The notes beneath the pieces are model-generated. The model saw only the letters and a program-made list of their open reading frames with translations. It made no database searches and had not been told where the DNA came from. Position numbers and translations under genes: made by a program. 64,000 bases of DNA from Marimicrobium sp913061115 (GTDB lineage: Bacteria; Pseudomonadota; Gammaproteobacteria; Pseudomonadales; Halieaceae). Location of the stretch: assembly GCF_047729875.1 (NCBI RefSeq), contig NZ_CP159826.1:3534001-3598000 (forward strand), read 5' to 3'. Below, piece by piece: positions 52,630-61,070 of this stretch. Within the stretch, counting starts at the first letter, position 1. The number at the start of each line of letters is the position of its first letter.

Positions 52630-53847
52630 TTACTCCAGTCCCATGGCATGGCGCAGCAGCTGTTGCTTAAGTGGCTGTATCTGGCCCACGACCCGCATAC
52701 CGGCATTGCGCAACCAGCGCAACGGCAATGACTGCTGTTCAAACAACCGCTTAAAACTGTCCATAGCGGTCATCATCAGTAGGTTGTCACCCTTACGACG
52801 GCGCTGATAGCGACGCAGCAACTCCAGCTGCCCTGGACTGACGCCGCGGGTATGGCCGGCCAAAATCTCCTCGGCCAAAACAGCAATATCCTGCAGCCCG
52901 AGGTTAATCCCCTGCCCGGCCAAGGGGTGAATCGTGTGCGCCGCGTCTGCCACCAGCGCGACCCCCGGTTGCACATAGTCAACCGCATGACGCTGGCGCA
53001 GTGGAAACGCCAAGCGCTTAGTGCTGCCTATCACTGTGCCAACCCGTCCTTCGATAGCACGCTCGAGCGCGGCGCAAAAAGACTGATCCTCCAGCGCCAG
53101 CAGGTCATCAACCAGATGTTCCTGCAATGACCACACGATCGAACAGTAGTGGCGTCCGTCCTCGCTGGGCAGCGGCAGCAATGCCAGCGGCCCGGTGGGC
53201 AGAAAGCGTTGCCACGCTGTGTTTTCATGCGAGCGGGCAACTTCTACTGTGGCGACAATCGCGTGATGGCCGTAATCCCACTCCCGACTTTCGAACGCCA
53301 TCATCGTCCTCACCCGTGACAGCGCCCCGTCCGCTGCCACCAATAAATCGGCCTCAAGCGCGCCTCCATCTTCCAGCTCTAACAACATGCGCGAGGAGCT
53401 CAGCCGCGTGCAGGTGCTTAGCGCGACCGGATGTAATAGGCTGATGTCGGGAGCGGCCTCAACCCTGGCAAGTAACGCACGGGTGATCACGCGGTTTTCC
53501 ACGATGTGTCCCAGCTCCGGCAGTTTAACCTCGGCACGGTCAAACTCAATTTCTCCGGTTCCCTGCGCATCCCATACGGTCATATGGTGATAAGCGCAGT
53601 AGCGGTAGTCGACGATCGACTGCCATGCCCCCAGCTGTTCCAACAATGCGCGCGATCGCGGCGTCAAGGCACTCACGCGCGGATCAAAATTTTGCAGGCT
53701 ACAGTCGGTCGGAAATATAGCCGTATCGAGCGGTTGCGCCTCGATCAGTGCAATCGACAAGCCCTCACCGCTGAGTGCAACTGCCAGAGAGGCCCCGGCG
53801 ATACCCGCGCCGACGATCGCAATATCAAATTGTCGGGTCTCAGCCAC
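52630..53847 (-). CDS. ubiI: UbiI/VisC-type FAD monooxygenase of ubiquinone synthesis
   Basis: The 405-residue flavoprotein has the FAD motif DIAIVGAGIAGASLAVALSG at residue 8 and a second FAD motif in LVADAAHTIHPLAGQGINLG near residue 298. The substrate-facing FDPRVSALTPRS near residue 54 fits the UbiI branch. It would hydroxylate an octaprenylphenol ring position (C5). It follows the ubiH gene by four bases, and the order pepP-ubiH-ubiI is conserved in Gammaproteobacteria. Distinguishing UbiI from UbiF or UbiM rests on context. Confidence 0.88.
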   Translation of the reverse strand: MAETRQFDIAIVGAGIAGASLAVALSGEGLSIALIEAQPLDTAIFPTDCSLQNFDPRVSALTPRSRALLEQLGAWQSIVDYRYCAYHHMTVWDAQGTGEIEFDRAEVKLPELGHIVENRVITRALLARVEAAPDISLLHPVALSTCTRLSSSRMLLELEDGGALEADLLVAADGALSRVRTMMAFESREWDYGHHAIVATVEVARSHENTAWQRFLPTGPLALLPLPSEDGRHYCSIVWSLQEHLVDDLLALEDQSFCAALERAIEGRVGTVIGSTKRLAFPLRQRHAVDYVQPGVALVADAAHTIHPLAGQGINLGLQDIAVLAEEILAGHTRGVSPGQLELLRRYQRRRKGDNLLMMTAMDSFKRLFEQQSLPLRWLRNAGMRVVGQIQPLKQQLLRHAMGLE

Positions 53848-53851
53848 TCAA

Positions 53852-55093
53852 TTAACTCCCATTACCCGCTACACCTGCTGCATAACGCACAAACTCTCGC
53901 TTGAGACTAGGCATGATGTCCAACCCTGCCAGCGCCAGATCTCGCCCCAGACCCAACACAGGGTCGCCATGCATGAACAGAGCAGGTATGCGATCACTGA
54001 ATTGTATGGTTCTGTCCTGGTCAGTTTGTTGCCGCTGCTGATAGCGCTGTAGCATCTCCAGATCACCCGGCGCCAACCCGGCAGCAATGCCCTGGCTCAG
54101 CACGCGACCCAGTTCGGCCACATCCCGTAGCGCCAGATTGAAACCTTGCCCGGCCACAGGATGCAACGCATGCGCAGCATTACCCATGACGACTATACCT
54201 TGGCGTACCTGTTCACTGGACTGCACTAACGATAGGGGGTAAGCGTGACGCTCGCCCACTTTTACCAGACGACCCAGTCGGTAGCCAAAACGTTCCTGAA
54301 GAACCTGCAAAAACTCCGCTTCATCACAGTCGCGCAAATGTCGGGCTTGCTCAGCAGGCAAAGTCCACACAAGCGCACTCCGATTCTCTGTGCCGTCTGC
54401 CTTAAGCAAGGGTAACAACGCCAAGGGTCCGGTATCGGTAAAACGCTCATAGGCACAACCGCCATGTGGCTCCGCGGAGGCGATGTTCGCGACCAATGCA
54501 TGTTGTCGATAGGGCTTCTCATTAACGGCCATGCCCAGCTGATCGCGCAGCCGCGAATTGGCACCATCTGCGACCAACAATAGGCCTGCACTAAGACGAC
54601 TCTTCGATCCCTCGCCCTCCAGCTCAAGGGTGACACTCTTCCCCTCCGGTCTGACGCCAACCACCTTGGCCGGACAGCGCACCTCAACTCGACCTTGTCG
54701 ATATAACTGTTGAATCAGCGCGTTGCCGAGCCAGGCATTTTCCACCACATAGCCCAGGGCAGGCCAACGGTAATCACTGGCCTGCAAAAGAGTGCTGCCA
54801 AATCGACCTCGACTAGAGACATGAATGCTTTCAATGGCGCACAGCCATCGGCGCAAACCTTCCCACACATTCATGTCGTCATAAATCTGGCGGGAGCTGT
54901 AGCTCAGTGCTGTAGAGCGCGCATCAAATGCCGGATGATAATCCGGCACGCCGCCCTCGACAGCCGCGGGAATTGGGACGCTCTCTACCAGCAGAATCGT
55001 CGTTTGTGCTGGCAACACTGCGCCCAACTGAAGTGCGAGGCTGATGCCTACCATGCCACCACCGGCAATAACAATGTCGAAATGATCAGACAT
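53852..55093 (-). CDS. ubiH: UbiH-type 2-polyprenyl-6-methoxyphenol hydroxylase
   Basis: The 413-residue flavoprotein begins HFDIVIAGGGMVGISLAL and has the UbiH marker YHPAFDARSTALSYSS near residue 52. The second FAD motif is VVMGNAAHALHPVAGQGF. It hydroxylates the C1 position of the ubiquinone precursor ring. It lies between pepP (three bases upstream) and ubiI (four bases downstream), a tight three-gene operon. The paralogous neighbour ubiI is clearly divergent, so these are not a recent duplication. Confidence 0.92.
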   Translation of the reverse strand: MSDHFDIVIAGGGMVGISLALQLGAVLPAQTTILLVESVPIPAAVEGGVPDYHPAFDARSTALSYSSRQIYDDMNVWEGLRRWLCAIESIHVSSRGRFGSTLLQASDYRWPALGYVVENAWLGNALIQQLYRQGRVEVRCPAKVVGVRPEGKSVTLELEGEGSKSRLSAGLLLVADGANSRLRDQLGMAVNEKPYRQHALVANIASAEPHGGCAYERFTDTGPLALLPLLKADGTENRSALVWTLPAEQARHLRDCDEAEFLQVLQERFGYRLGRLVKVGERHAYPLSLVQSSEQVRQGIVVMGNAAHALHPVAGQGFNLALRDVAELGRVLSQGIAAGLAPGDLEMLQRYQQRQQTDQDRTIQFSDRIPALFMHGDPVLGLGRDLALAGLDIMPSLKREFVRYAAGVAGNGS

Positions 55094-55096
55094 ACA

Positions 55097-56410
55097 TCAA
55101 GCGGCCATCAGGGCCTCTATCTCCTCTATCGTTTTCGGTACGCCCGCCGTGATGACGTCGCAGCCCTCTTCCGTCACCACCACATCATCCTCTATTCGGA
55201 TCCCTATACCGCGCCACTTCTTTGCCACGTTGGTGTTGCTCTCAGAGATATAGAGCCCTGGCTCAACGGTCATGACCATACCGGGCTCCAGCACGCGCCA
55301 TTCCTCGCCGACCCGATAGTCACCGACATCATGCACATCCAGACCCAACCAGTGCCCCACACGGTGCATATAAAAGTCGCGGTAGGCGTTGCGCTTGATC
55401 AAGTTCGCGACACTGCCCTTGAGCAACCCCAGAGCAACCAGACCCTGAGTGAAAACCTTCACGCTGGCATCATGTGGCTGATTCCAGTGATTACCGGGCA
55501 TTATTTCAGCGATAGCCGCCAACTGCGCGCGCAGTACCAGCTCGTAAAGTGCCCGCTGCTCGACACTGAAGCGACCATTGACAGGGAAAGTGCGGGTCAC
55601 ATCCGAGGCATAATATTCCAGCTCACAACCCGCGTCGATTAATACTAGGTCGCCATCACGCATCTTGTCGCTGTTTTCGATATAGTGAAGGACACACGCG
55701 TTGCGGCCACTGCCAACAATACTGGGATACGCAGGACATCGGGCACCAGACGTCGCGAACTCGTATTGTATCTCGGCCTCTAACTCATACTCGTACAGGC
55801 CACCTCGGCAGACATGCATGGCACGACGATGTGCGCGCGCAGTAATATCCGCAGCCTTGCGCATCAGGCGCAACTCAGCGGCGCTCTTGTATAAACGCAA
55901 TTCATGCACCATATGATCCAGATCAGTAAATTCCCCAGGGGGAACTGCACCGGTAGATTCCTTGCTGCGAATACTGCTCACCCAACCCATGATTTGGCGA
56001 TCGAATTCGGTGCTACGCCCCATAGAGTAATAAACGCGTTCTCGCCCTTCAACCAGACCGGGAAGAATCTCGTCGATGTCTCCGATGGGGAAGGCGTCAT
56101 CTGCGCCGTATTTTTCACACACTCCCTCTGGCCCGGCACGATAGCCGTGCCACAGCTCCAAAGCGGGATCGCGCTCCCGGCAAAAGACCACAAACTGACC
56201 ATGTCGGCGGCCAGGCAATAGCACCAATACCGCATCTGGCTCGACGAACCCTGACAGATAAAAGAAATCACTGTCCTGACGAAAAGGATACAGCGTGTCC
56301 CGACTGCGCACCTGCTCATCGGCGGAAGGTATGATGGCAATACTATTGGGGTCCATCAAAGCGATGAGATTTCTTCGTCGGCGCGCAAACTCAGTCTTAC
56401 TAATGCTCAT
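55097..56410 (-). CDS. pepP: Xaa-Pro aminopeptidase
   Basis: The 437-residue metallopeptidase removes N-terminal residues next to proline. The C-terminal pita-bread domain has the metal ligands. DLVLIDAGCELEYYASDVTR supplies two Asp, HRVGHWLGLDVHD supplies the His pair, and GMVMTVEPGLYI supplies a Glu. The N-terminal domain (about residues 1-170) fits the prokaryotic AMP_N domain. The ATG at 56410 gives the usual length (E. coli 441); the frame reaching 56440 adds ten residues. It is upstream of ubiH in the conserved operon. Confidence 0.95.
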   Translation of the reverse strand: MSISKTEFARRRRNLIALMDPNSIAIIPSADEQVRSRDTLYPFRQDSDFFYLSGFVEPDAVLVLLPGRRHGQFVVFCRERDPALELWHGYRAGPEGVCEKYGADDAFPIGDIDEILPGLVEGRERVYYSMGRSTEFDRQIMGWVSSIRSKESTGAVPPGEFTDLDHMVHELRLYKSAAELRLMRKAADITARAHRRAMHVCRGGLYEYELEAEIQYEFATSGARCPAYPSIVGSGRNACVLHYIENSDKMRDGDLVLIDAGCELEYYASDVTRTFPVNGRFSVEQRALYELVLRAQLAAIAEIMPGNHWNQPHDASVKVFTQGLVALGLLKGSVANLIKRNAYRDFYMHRVGHWLGLDVHDVGDYRVGEEWRVLEPGMVMTVEPGLYISESNTNVAKKWRGIGIRIEDDVVVTEEGCDVITAGVPKTIEEIEALMAA

Positions 56411-56467
56411 AATATCATTCGTCCGCACCCTTGCGGCCATTGAATAGTGATGAAGAGACTACCATAG

Positions 56468-57070
56468 CTAGTGGAGGAGCCGTTCTGTTTCGGGCGACAC
56501 ATCGCTGTCCTCGGTAGTCGCCAGACTGTCTAAAAATACATTGACCACTGCCGCCCGCAAATACTCCACCAGCTCTATGTAGCTGTCCTCTGCATCTTCC
56601 TCGCTCTCATCGTCAGCATGCGCCTGAGCCATGGCAGCAATATCTTTGAGCACCTCCCCGGTATCTTGAGAAAGCGCGGCTGCGGTTTCCTCATTCCCAG
56701 CGATCACATAGGCAAAGCCTGACATAAATCCATCGCACCAGCTCGCCAGGGCCGACGCTCTCAAACCGATTTCCTCGTCATCATCAGGCAGCAGGGGTAG
56801 GAACGTGAACTCCTCATCCTTCAACGCCACTTCGGTAACGGTGTACAGCTGCATGATGCGACTGGCGAGCTCTCCATGCATTACGATATCGAGGGCCTGA
56901 GACAGCGCATCAAGGCCATACTCCGCCTCCGTCGGCGCACCTGTACACAGTATCCCGCAAAGGCAGCCGTGCAACTGGGAGGGCGACACCAACATCCCCT
57001 GATCCACCAGGTGATCGGCAAACTCATCGAAGTCAAAAACGCCGACTTCCTCAGCTAGGTCTTCATGCAT
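56468..57070 (-). CDS. ygfB: UPF0149 family protein YgfB
   Basis: The 200-residue acidic protein has the UPF0149 pattern: FDEFADHLVDQGMLVSPSQL near the start, HGCLCGILCTG around residue 38, and LASWCDGFMSGFAYVIAG near 107. An acidic stretch (ADDESEEDAEDSYIELVEYL) follows. In Pseudomonas YgfB regulates gene expression through an AlpA-linked pathway; elsewhere the role is unclear. It stands upstream of pepP and divergent from the ZapB-like gene, as in many relatives. Confidence 0.9.
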   Translation of the reverse strand: MHEDLAEEVGVFDFDEFADHLVDQGMLVSPSQLHGCLCGILCTGAPTEAEYGLDALSQALDIVMHGELASRIMQLYTVTEVALKDEEFTFLPLLPDDDEEIGLRASALASWCDGFMSGFAYVIAGNEETAAALSQDTGEVLKDIAAMAQAHADDESEEDAEDSYIELVEYLRAAVVNVFLDSLATTEDSDVSPETERLLH

Positions 57071-57237
57071 AGGGTATTCTCCGTGGGAGGTCGCACCCGG
57101 CTCGGTGCAGAGGCGCCTCCACTGTTAACTGTAAAAGAGTTGGCAGGCTATTGATATATAAAGATTTTGTGTCGTTGACCTCGATGCCATGCACCACTAT
57201 AGTAGAACTCCAATAATACTCGTACCAGTATACCCGC

Positions 57238-57447
57238 ATGCCTGTAAATCAACTCAAAGACCTTGAAAATAAAATCGACGAACTTATCGCCTTGTGTGAG
57301 GCGTTAAATCGCGAAAATAGTGCGCTCAAGTCAGATGTTGCTGGCTGGGATGATGAGCGAAAGGATCTTATCAACAAGAACGAACTGGCCCGCTCCAAAG
57401 TAGAGACCATGATAGATCGCCTGCGCGCAATGGAGTCACAAGTGTGA
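57238..57447 (+). CDS. TIGR02449-type small coiled-coil protein (ZapB-like)
   Basis: The 69-residue protein is almost wholly a heptad coiled coil (LKDLENKIDELIALCEALNR and onwards). It lies directly upstream of zapA, with a four-base overlap. Small proteins of this kind in this position are known as TIGR02449 and resemble ZapB, which bundles with ZapA at the division ring. Function as a division factor is an inference from the operon. Confidence 0.88.
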   Translation: MPVNQLKDLENKIDELIALCEALNRENSALKSDVAGWDDERKDLINKNELARSKVETMIDRLRAMESQV

Positions 57448-57755
57448 GCACACCCAACACCACGACCGTCAAGATTCTCGACAAAGACTATCAGGTGACA
57501 TGCCCCGAAGAGAAGGAAGCAGAACTATTGGTTTCTGCAAAATATCTGGACAAGCAGATGCGCGGGATTCGTGACACGGGTAAGGTTATCGGGCTGGAGC
57601 GGATCGCAGTCATGGCGGCGCTCAACATTAGTCACGAACTGCTCCAACCCAATAGTGAGCCGGATGCAAGCAACACTGCGGATGATTCTGTCAAACGCCT
57701 TAGCAGCAAGCTGAACAGCGCTCTGCAAGAACTGCGGCAACTCAAAATCAGCTAA
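57444..57755 (+). CDS. zapA: Cell division protein ZapA
   Basis: The 103-residue protein fits ZapA, an FtsZ-ring cross-linker. It has an N-terminal globular part (TTVKILDKDYQVTCPEEKEA) with a LLVSAKYLDKQMRGIRDTGK helix, and a C-terminal coiled coil ending LNSALQELRQLKIS. A GTG start at 57444 overlaps the preceding gene. The 6S RNA gene follows immediately, as in most Gammaproteobacteria. Confidence 0.95.
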   Translation: MSTPNTTTVKILDKDYQVTCPEEKEAELLVSAKYLDKQMRGIRDTGKVIGLERIAVMAALNISHELLQPNSEPDASNTADDSVKRLSSKLNSALQELRQLKIS

Positions 57756-57815
57756 CGTGCAAAAATTTATTCCTTTATTTGTGGATTATGTGCGGTGCAT
57801 TAACCGTATCTGAGC

Positions 57816-57821
57816 TATACT
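57816..57821 (+). promoter_or_regulatory. Likely -10 box of the 6S RNA promoter
   Basis: TATACT lies seven bases before the first base I would assign to 6S RNA (near 57828). No strong -35 hexamer was found at the usual spacing. Confidence 0.45.
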
Positions 57822-57827
57822 AAGAGT

Positions 57828-58006
57828 GGGACCCTAGCTTACTCGCCAGACTTTCAGTCCTCGAGCCGATATAGTGTAACCGGGGATTTCTCGTTGCTGT
57901 TGGTGTGCATGTCCGGTTTCGGCCGGAAAGCCTTTTTCAGTGCAGGAATCACCACCTTGAACCATCGGGTTCAAGGGCAGTTCTGTCAGCGGTAAGCCGG
58001 GAATCC
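57828..58006 (+). ncRNA. ssrS: 6S RNA
   Basis: The stretch carries conserved 6S pieces in order: GAGCCGATAT, then TTGGTGTGCATG, AGCCT and CACCTTGAACC, with a GGGTTCAAGGG hairpin arm near 57967-57977. It also lies between zapA and the 5-formyltetrahydrofolate cyclo-ligase gene, as in E. coli. The ends pair (GCTTAC near 57836 with GTAAGC near 57992), fitting the long closing stem. The T-rich tail at 58005-58012 may be the terminator. The 5' and 3' ends are approximate. 6S RNA mimics an open promoter and sequesters sigma-70 polymerase in stationary phase. Confidence 0.88.
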
Positions 58007-58015
58007 TTTTTTACT

Positions 58016-58606
58016 ATGGCAGATATTCAACGTAGAAAAATTCGACTTCGTAGCGATTTGCGACAGCGCCGAAACACCCTAAATTCTGCCCAACAAGACA
58101 CCGCAGCCCAAGCTTTAATTCACTCAGTTGTGACGCTTCCGAACTGGGCAAGCGCCCAACGCATTGCCCTGTACTTGGCGACGGATGGAGAAATCGATAC
58201 CCGTGCCCTGGAAAACGCAGCGCGAGGCCTAGCCAAAGAAATTTTTTTACCCCTTATCACTAACAGCCGTCTCTGCTTTGCGCAGTGGCATGAAGAGGTA
58301 CTCCTTTCATCCAACCAATATAACATTGCGGAACCGCCAGCAGACGCAGTTCGCTGCCCGGCATCAGATCTGGATATTATTTTTCTCCCCACTGTGGGAT
58401 GGGACGGGCACGGCGGCCGCCTAGGAATGGGGGGCGGTTTCTATGATCGAACGCTATCTGGAATTTCCGGTCCGTTACTGGTTGGGCTCGCTCATGAAAA
58501 CCAGCAGGTAGACGAAATTCCTTTAGAAAACTGGGATATCGCACTGGATTATGTGGCCACCGATGTTAGCCTGTATGCTTGCCAACAAAAGGAGCGGTGT
58601 CAGTAA
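58016..58606 (+). CDS. ygfA: 5-formyltetrahydrofolate cyclo-ligase
   Basis: The 196-residue enzyme converts 5-formyl-THF to 5,10-methenyl-THF with ATP. The N-terminal RRKIRLRSDLRQRRNTL is the usual basic helix, and GRLGMGGGFYDRTL near residue 142 is the family's ATP/substrate motif. The ATG at 58016 is the only start that fits; earlier in-frame codons lie within the 6S RNA. It is separated by about ten bases from the 6S 3' end and is convergent with ilvA. Confidence 0.93.
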   Translation: MADIQRRKIRLRSDLRQRRNTLNSAQQDTAAQALIHSVVTLPNWASAQRIALYLATDGEIDTRALENAARGLAKEIFLPLITNSRLCFAQWHEEVLLSSNQYNIAEPPADAVRCPASDLDIIFLPTVGWDGHGGRLGMGGGFYDRTLSGISGPLLVGLAHENQQVDEIPLENWDIALDYVATDVSLYACQQKERCQ

Positions 58607-58654
58607 CGCATCCAGAGTAAAAGGGGACCCCAGCGCACCTTATGAGCCTACGTT

Positions 58655-60184
58655 TTAGTCTTGACCACTGCCGAGATAGAGCTGATATGCCCGATTATGT
58701 GTTTCCTCTGAATACTTGAAATTGATCCGATCCAATACCTGCTCAAATTGTTTCCGCTCAGATTTTCGCACCTGAACCCCAACAAAAATTCGGCCATAGG
58801 CGGCGCCATGATTGCGATAATGAAACATAGAAATATTCCAGCTCGATCCCAACCCCGATAGAAACTTGAGCAGAGCACCGGGACGCTCTGGAAATTCGAC
58901 ACGATAAACCCGCTCATCCTGCAATTGGGCCGAGGCATGCCCTCCCACCATATGACGGACATGCAACTTGGCCACCTCGTTATCGGTCATATCCTCAGCG
59001 GTGTAACCGCGCTCCCGCAGATCGACTAGCAGTGTCGCCAAATCGTCTCCCCCTGGCGCAATTGAAAGCCCCACAAAAACCTGGGCGGCGTTCGCATCTG
59101 CGTAGCGATAATTGAACTCAGTAATACTTCGGCGCCCCAATGCGCTGCAAAACTTTTTAAAACTGCCCGGCCGTTCGGGTACAGTGACACTGATGATAGC
59201 CTCCCTTTGCTCGCCAATTTCCGTGCGCTCTGAGATGTATCGCAGACGATCGAAGTTGGTATTGGCGCCGCTGACAATGGCCAATAAATCCTGCCCCTGC
59301 ACGCCCGTTCGATGTACATACTTTTTTAAACCGGCCAGGGCTAACGCTCCAGCGGGCTCTGCAATACTGCGGGTATCTTCAAAAATGTCCTTGATCGCTG
59401 CACACATTTCATCCGTAGATACCGTGATGACTTCCTCTACCGTTTTCCGGATGATGCGAAAAGGCTCCTTACCAATCTGCGCCACAGCGCAGCCGTCGGC
59501 GAACAAACCCACCTCAGCAAGGGTATCTCTGCGCCCACGCGATAAAGCCAGCTGCAAACAGGCGGCATCCTCTGGCTCGACACCAATCATCCGCGTCTGT
59601 GGCCATGCGGACTTCACGTAAGCAGAAACACCTGCCAATAGGCCTCCTCCACCAACTGGCACGAACAGAGCCTCCAGCGGATTTTGGTGTTGGCGCACGA
59701 TCTCCATGCCCACAGTGCCCTGCCCTGCGATCACATCCGGATCATCAAACGGGTGCACATACGTCATACCCTTGGCTTGCATAAGCTCCCGGGCCTGCAA
59801 TGCTGCTTCGTCATAGGAATCACCATGCAGCAGGACCCGCGCGCCAAGGCGACGCACGGCATCTATTTTAATCTGTGGCGTCGTGCGCGGCATGACGATA
59901 ATAGCCTTCACGCGCAGTTTTTTCGCCGCCATGGCAACCCCTTGTGCATGGTTTCCTGCCGAAGCGGCGATGACTCCACGGCTGCGTTGCTCTGGGGTTA
60001 GACGGCTCATCTTGCAGTATGCGCCACGCAATTTGAACGAAAAAATTGGCTGTAAATCTTCACGCTTAAGCAACACTCGATTCCCCAGCCGGCGTGACAT
60101 CAAGTCCGCTTCATGAATCGGTGTTTCCCGGGCAACATCATAAACCTGCGCGTCGAGAATACGTTTGACGTAGGACTGTGGCAT
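58655..60184 (-). CDS. ilvA: Threonine ammonia-lyase (biosynthetic), IlvA
   Basis: The 509-residue PLP enzyme deaminates threonine to 2-oxobutyrate, the first step to isoleucine. The PLP lysine is Lys51 in SFKLRGAYCKM, and the glycine loop is PVGGGGLLAGVSAYV. The C-terminal third (about 330-509) contains two ACT-like regulatory modules, with PERPGSFKKFCSALG and PERPGALLKFLSGLG as the paired starts, so feedback control by isoleucine is expected. Length matches E. coli IlvA (514). It converges on ygfA. Confidence 0.96.
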   Translation of the reverse strand: MPQSYVKRILDAQVYDVARETPIHEADLMSRRLGNRVLLKREDLQPIFSFKLRGAYCKMSRLTPEQRSRGVIAASAGNHAQGVAMAAKKLRVKAIIVMPRTTPQIKIDAVRRLGARVLLHGDSYDEAALQARELMQAKGMTYVHPFDDPDVIAGQGTVGMEIVRQHQNPLEALFVPVGGGGLLAGVSAYVKSAWPQTRMIGVEPEDAACLQLALSRGRRDTLAEVGLFADGCAVAQIGKEPFRIIRKTVEEVITVSTDEMCAAIKDIFEDTRSIAEPAGALALAGLKKYVHRTGVQGQDLLAIVSGANTNFDRLRYISERTEIGEQREAIISVTVPERPGSFKKFCSALGRRSITEFNYRYADANAAQVFVGLSIAPGGDDLATLLVDLRERGYTAEDMTDNEVAKLHVRHMVGGHASAQLQDERVYRVEFPERPGALLKFLSGLGSSWNISMFHYRNHGAAYGRIFVGVQVRKSERKQFEQVLDRINFKYSEETHNRAYQLYLGSGQD

Positions 60185-60349
60185 GAGGCATTAACTTCCA
60201 GTAGCAGCAGATAGATTAATCATCTTAATAGACCCTGCCCGGCATTTCAGCCGAAACCTCTGTAACGATTGCTGACTCTTTTCGTGATCACAGCAGTGGG
60301 GTACTCTATAATGAAACACGCTATACACTATTATGTCCAAGGACAAAAC

Positions 60350-61024
60350 ATGACTCAGGATGAATTGAAGCAAGCGGTGGCAGACGCCGCACTTGCCTAT
60401 ATCCAACCCAGACTCGAAAGCGAAACGATCTTGGGTATCGGTACGGGCTCAACCGCTAACCTCTTTATCGACGCGCTCGCCAGGATTAAGGGTCAGATCA
60501 ATGGCACCGTCGCCAGCTCAGAGGACTCGGCACAGCGACTAAAAAGCCACGGTATTCCAGTATATGAGCTCAATACCGTGGACCAAGTAGACTTTTACGT
60601 GGACGGGGCCGATGAAAGCAACCGTGCACTGCAACTGATCAAGGGTGGCGGGGCCGCACTGACCCGTGAAAAAATCGTGTCGGCAGTCGCGCACGAGTTC
60701 ATCTGTATTGCCGACGAAAGCAAACTGGTACACACCCTCGGAGAGTTTCCACTCCCGGTGGAAGTCATCCCCATGGCCCGTAGTCACGTGGCGCGGGAAC
60801 TGGTCAAGCTCGGCGGCGACCCGATCTACCGCGAAGGCGTAGTGACTGATAACGGTAATGTGATTCTTGATGTGTACAATTTTTCTATTGCACAACCGTT
60901 GTCAATAGAAGGCAAAATCAACAACATCACCGGCGTAGTGACTAATGGATTGTTTGCGCTAAGGCCTGCGGATGTACTCTTTCTTGGAACAAACGAAGGT
61001 GTAAAGGCGCTGTATGCTCAGTAA
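60350..61024 (+). CDS. rpiA: Ribose-5-phosphate isomerase A
   Basis: The 224-residue enzyme interconverts ribose 5-phosphate and ribulose 5-phosphate. The phosphate loop is GIGTGSTANLFIDAL near residue 27, DFYVDGADESNR carries the catalytic Asp pair, and KGGGAALTREKIV follows with the lysine. AAGGAC precedes the ATG at 60350; the frame to 60269 adds 27 unlikely residues. It is divergent from ilvA, as in Pseudomonas and other relatives. Confidence 0.96.
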   Translation: MTQDELKQAVADAALAYIQPRLESETILGIGTGSTANLFIDALARIKGQINGTVASSEDSAQRLKSHGIPVYELNTVDQVDFYVDGADESNRALQLIKGGGAALTREKIVSAVAHEFICIADESKLVHTLGEFPLPVEVIPMARSHVARELVKLGGDPIYREGVVTDNGNVILDVYNFSIAQPLSIEGKINNITGVVTNGLFALRPADVLFLGTNEGVKALYAQ

Positions 61025-61030
61025 AGTTGA

Positions 61031-61070
61031 AACCATGTCATGTCACTAAGACAAATCACGTGACATGGTT
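61031..61070. repeat. Inverted repeat between convergent rpiA and the dehydrogenase gene
   Basis: AACCATGTCA (61031-61040) and TGACATGGTT (61061-61070) are exact reverse complements separated by 20 bases. The right arm includes part of the dehydrogenase stop codon. It may be a terminator for either gene, but there is no T-run. Confidence 0.45.

Noticed and set aside
57238..57447. Possibility that the small coiled-coil gene is a random frame
   Set aside because: It has a four-base overlap with zapA, heptads throughout and a conserved position, so it is retained as real.
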